Source: an uncultured Porphyromonadaceae bacterium
Lineage (GTDB): Bacteria; Bacteroidota; Bacteroidia; Bacteroidales; Muribaculaceae
Assembly (NCBI GenBank): GCA_937901905.1
Contig: CALDIF010000029.1
Coordinates: 1 to 17,075, forward strand
DNA length: 17,075 bases
Direction: 5' to 3'
The position numbers and the translations under genes were made by a program. The notes under the pieces are model-generated. The model saw nothing but the letters and a program-made list of their open reading frames with translations. It had not been told where the DNA came from and ran no database searches. Positions 14,954 to 17,075 of the stretch are shown one piece after another (within the stretch, counting starts at the first letter, position 1; each line of letters starts with the position of its first letter).

Positions 14954-16312
14954 TTACTTGATGACCTTGACTGCGCTGCGCGAACCGTCAACGTAAGTGG
15001 TCACCACAATGTTGATACCCTCGAATGGTTCAGCACTGATTTGACCGGCTGCGTTGATGTATTGCACACCGACAACGTCCTTATCGGCAACAAGTTCGTT
15101 GATGGCTGTCGGAGTGACATCCGGGTCAATAACTTGAGCAATGATGTTAGACAAGGCATTTCTATCACTTGCCTTGACACGGCGCGGAGCACCGGCACTC
15201 TCGGTTTCCCAAGGCTCAACGAGTTCAATAGCAATCACGAGGTCGCGATATTCAGCACCCTCGGTGAATACATCGGAACCGACGAAATCGGTATCCAATG
15301 CGATGCGTTGACCCACAGAGCCGTTGTAACCACTGAATGCGGTCAGGTAAGGCACACCGTCAATAACGTTGTAGTAAGCAGTCTTGATTGTGACAACTTG
15401 ACTTGCAACAGGCATTTCATCAATGTGGTAAGCCAAATCAATCTCAGCGATGTCGGGTACATTCTCACCCTCAGCGATGACATAGTTGGCAACAGCGATT
15501 GCAGGAGCAGTACCCTGACCGCTCAACACACCGTTAACACTCTTCTCGGCGAAGATGGTACCGGCAATAATTCCGGTAGCATCTTCAAGGTCAAGACGCA
15601 CCCAGTTGCCATGACCATCGGTCACGTAAGCGTGGTTATCAATAACCTTCGATGTGTAGAGAGCGTCCTCGATGGTACCTACAGCACCCTCCAACGCCTC
15701 GGCAAGAGTGATGTAATCGAAGCCCTCAACATTGAGAGACTTGCCCTCGTTGTTCGAGGTGATAGTGAATGTGTAAGTACCGGCAGTAGCGATTGTGAAG
15801 TTCACTCCGGCACCCTCGAGCAACTCGGCATCACGCCAACCTGCATGGAACAGGTAGAGGTCGCCACTCTCGGAATCACCTTCGCCACCGAACCACACGC
15901 CATCTTGGTTAACGACCTTGAATTCGCCGTTAGCCTCAATTGCCTGCGATACCTTGAATGTGCCGTCATCAGCCTTGACAAACGCAACACCTGCACCCCA
16001 ATCATCAAACGACCCCTTAAGAGTATAACCCTCGGGAGCATACTCACCGGTTACAACCAACTTCAAAGTCTCGGCATCGAAACTGAAATTGTAGGTACCG
16101 GTGTGGATGATTTGCAAGTTTTGATAACTGGCAAGATCATCATCAGCATGGAGTTGGATTTCGTTACCCAACCACTCATCGGTCAACCAGAAGTTGCCGT
16201 CGCTTTCGGCTCCAAGCCAAGTCCAAACGTCGTCTGCACCTTCTTGAGATGCAACCTTAACAACCTTGAACTCGGTATTTGCAACGAGTGACAAATCAGC
16301 AGCCTCTAACTT
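14954..16312 (-). pseudogene. 5'-truncated SusE/F-like carbohydrate-binding protein
   Basis: About 452 C-terminal residues of an exported, probably carbohydrate-binding protein. Two related modules are readable. The first, cut at its start by the join, spans about 16297-16043 (ANTEFKVVK, WLGNEIQL, HTGTYNFSF). The second spans about 16027-15725, with the starch-binding-like GSFDDW followed by ANGEFKVVN, WFGGEGD and GTYTFTI. A further domain (GNWVRLD, GIIAGTIF) is possibly OB-fold-like. The C-terminal tail ends in FEGINIVVTTYVDGSRSAVKVIK-like sequence (written here only in part of the native order: VVTTYVDGSRSAVKVIK), common at the end of Muribaculaceae-type surface proteins. No signal peptide or lipobox is present, because upstream of about 16312 the frame continues into porin sequence. 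If the join is an artefact, the real gene is a longer lipoprotein. Function in glycan uptake is inferred from the modules. Confidence 0.65.
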
Positions 16313-17075
16313 GCCTTCATTCTCAACAAGGTCATAAGCATGTCCGAGATACGTATAGTTCTTTAACTCATCCATCGCCACGCGCAGTGTGGTGCGTGTC
16401 TTTGGATATGTAAGCAGTCCCTCTATTCTTAAATTTGTTGTTTTCTCCAAATCCTCATGATCCCACCATGCATGTCTGGAATGGTAGTGATAGTAATAGA
16501 AGGAAGGTGTCGTCCTGTATAGGAATCCTTTGGCGGCAACCTGCAGAGTGTCTTTAAGAAACTTGAAATTCACATCCGCGTCGGCATCTATGTATATATC
16601 GCCGGAATCATCTCCAACCATACCAATCTCACCAGTGACATTATAATGTAGGAACGATCCTTCCCGTTTGCTTATCTGACCACCGATGTTCAAGGCGTGC
16701 TCATTAGTCGGTCACAGGTTGCCCACACTGTCAATTAAATTGAAGTGGCGGATGTCGTAGCTTGCAAAAGCCTTGATTCCGGCTTTTGCCCATTTGTTAA
16801 ACCCTTCGAGCAGAGCTATACCTACAGTGTTCTTGAACTGCCAGTGCTTTGTCTTGTCATAAATAGAGTCACCTCCGAGTGTCGCTCCTGCAGAATAGTC
16901 ATTGAGGTAATAGTTTGTTGGTACTTGATATGCTTGGTAGATACGGCGGTAATTGTCAAATGTGGCTGTATGTATGAAGCTTGTCACAGGAACATATTCG
17001 TCTTTATACCATGTGGTGTCGACAGGAGCGTTCTTCTCTGCGGCGATAAGGCTGTCAGCCATCTCCTTACTTGTT
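16313..17075 (-). pseudogene. Middle fragment of a Porin_10-like outer-membrane porin with in-frame stop
   Basis: The frame enters from the right edge of the window without a start. It reads like the Bacteroidetes putative porin family: YVPVTSFIHT, DNYRRIYQAYQ, KNTVGIALLEGFNKW, ALNIGGQISKREGS, LHYNVTGEIGMVG, TTPSFYYYHYHSRHAWW, and NYTYLGHAYD. These are alternating aromatic strands of a barrel. One TGA at 16712-16714 interrupts the frame between VGNL and PTNEHAL; the frame is the same on both sides, so a single substitution would restore it. At about 16312 porin sequence ends and carbohydrate-binding sequence begins in the same frame, so the barrel is incomplete and cannot be functional as written. 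Codons such as CTA, AGG, AGA and TCC seem more frequent here than in the neighbouring genes, which weakly suggests another source. Confidence 0.6.

Noticed and set aside
14936..16291. A 451-codon open frame on the plus strand opposite the carbohydrate-binding gene
   Set aside because: Its translation is Cys/Asn/Val-rich without domain-like patterns, while the opposite strand shows clear repeated modules and a typical C-terminal tail. It is an antisense shadow of biased codon use.

Overview
The window looks like a piece of a Bacteroidales chromosome, most likely from a gut Muribaculaceae-like lineage, and probably a metagenomic contig. The signs are promoters of the Bacteroidetes type (TAnnTTTG, twice with a TTTG 20 nt upstream), no clear Shine-Dalgarno sites, a serine palmitoyltransferase of the Bacteroides sphingolipid type, an M49 peptidase with the HECLGH motif, a DUF5686 outer-membrane protein, a Porin_10-like barrel, and SusE/F-like and dockerin-bearing exported proteins. 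Family names come from reading the sequences; no search was run.

Left part (1-4134). A small Ala/Lys/Glu-rich lipoprotein gene (+) ends in a strong terminator shared with a convergent minus-strand pair. That pair encodes two paralogous exported proteins. The first (799-2558) carries two dockerin-like repeats and is broken by one frameshift. The second (2631 to about 3497) ends in a Big_2-like domain and a C-terminal tail, and has lost its 5' part. At about 3497 it abuts head to head the C-terminal fragment of an M16 metallopeptidase (+) that has also lost its 5' part.

Central part (4190-10780). A well-formed promoter, placed over a perfect 18-bp inverted repeat, drives dxr (isoprenoid synthesis). 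It is followed by rseP (site-2 protease), an rlmI-like 23S rRNA methyltransferase, a secreted dipeptidyl peptidase III and a small AlkD-like HEAT protein. The last four are tightly packed (gaps of 1 and 24 bp, then a 4-bp overlap) and form one likely operon, perhaps with its own promoter in front of rseP.

Right part (10777-17075). A DUF5686 gene (-) overlaps the end of the operon by 4 bp. Divergent from it is spt (+), the first enzyme of sphingolipid synthesis, with a clear terminator. Then comes a minus-strand open frame that is chimeric. Its downstream part is a SusE/F-like carbohydrate-binding protein and its upstream part is the middle of a Porin_10-like outer-membrane barrel, interrupted by an in-frame TGA. 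The join is near 16312.

No tRNA, rRNA, CRISPR, transposase or attachment site was seen. I found no convincing new defence or mobile system. The most noteworthy features are two places where unrelated genes are cut and joined (about 3497 and 16312), which are either real deletions or assembly chimeras, the palindrome on the dxr promoter, and the paralog pair with swapped C-terminal modules.
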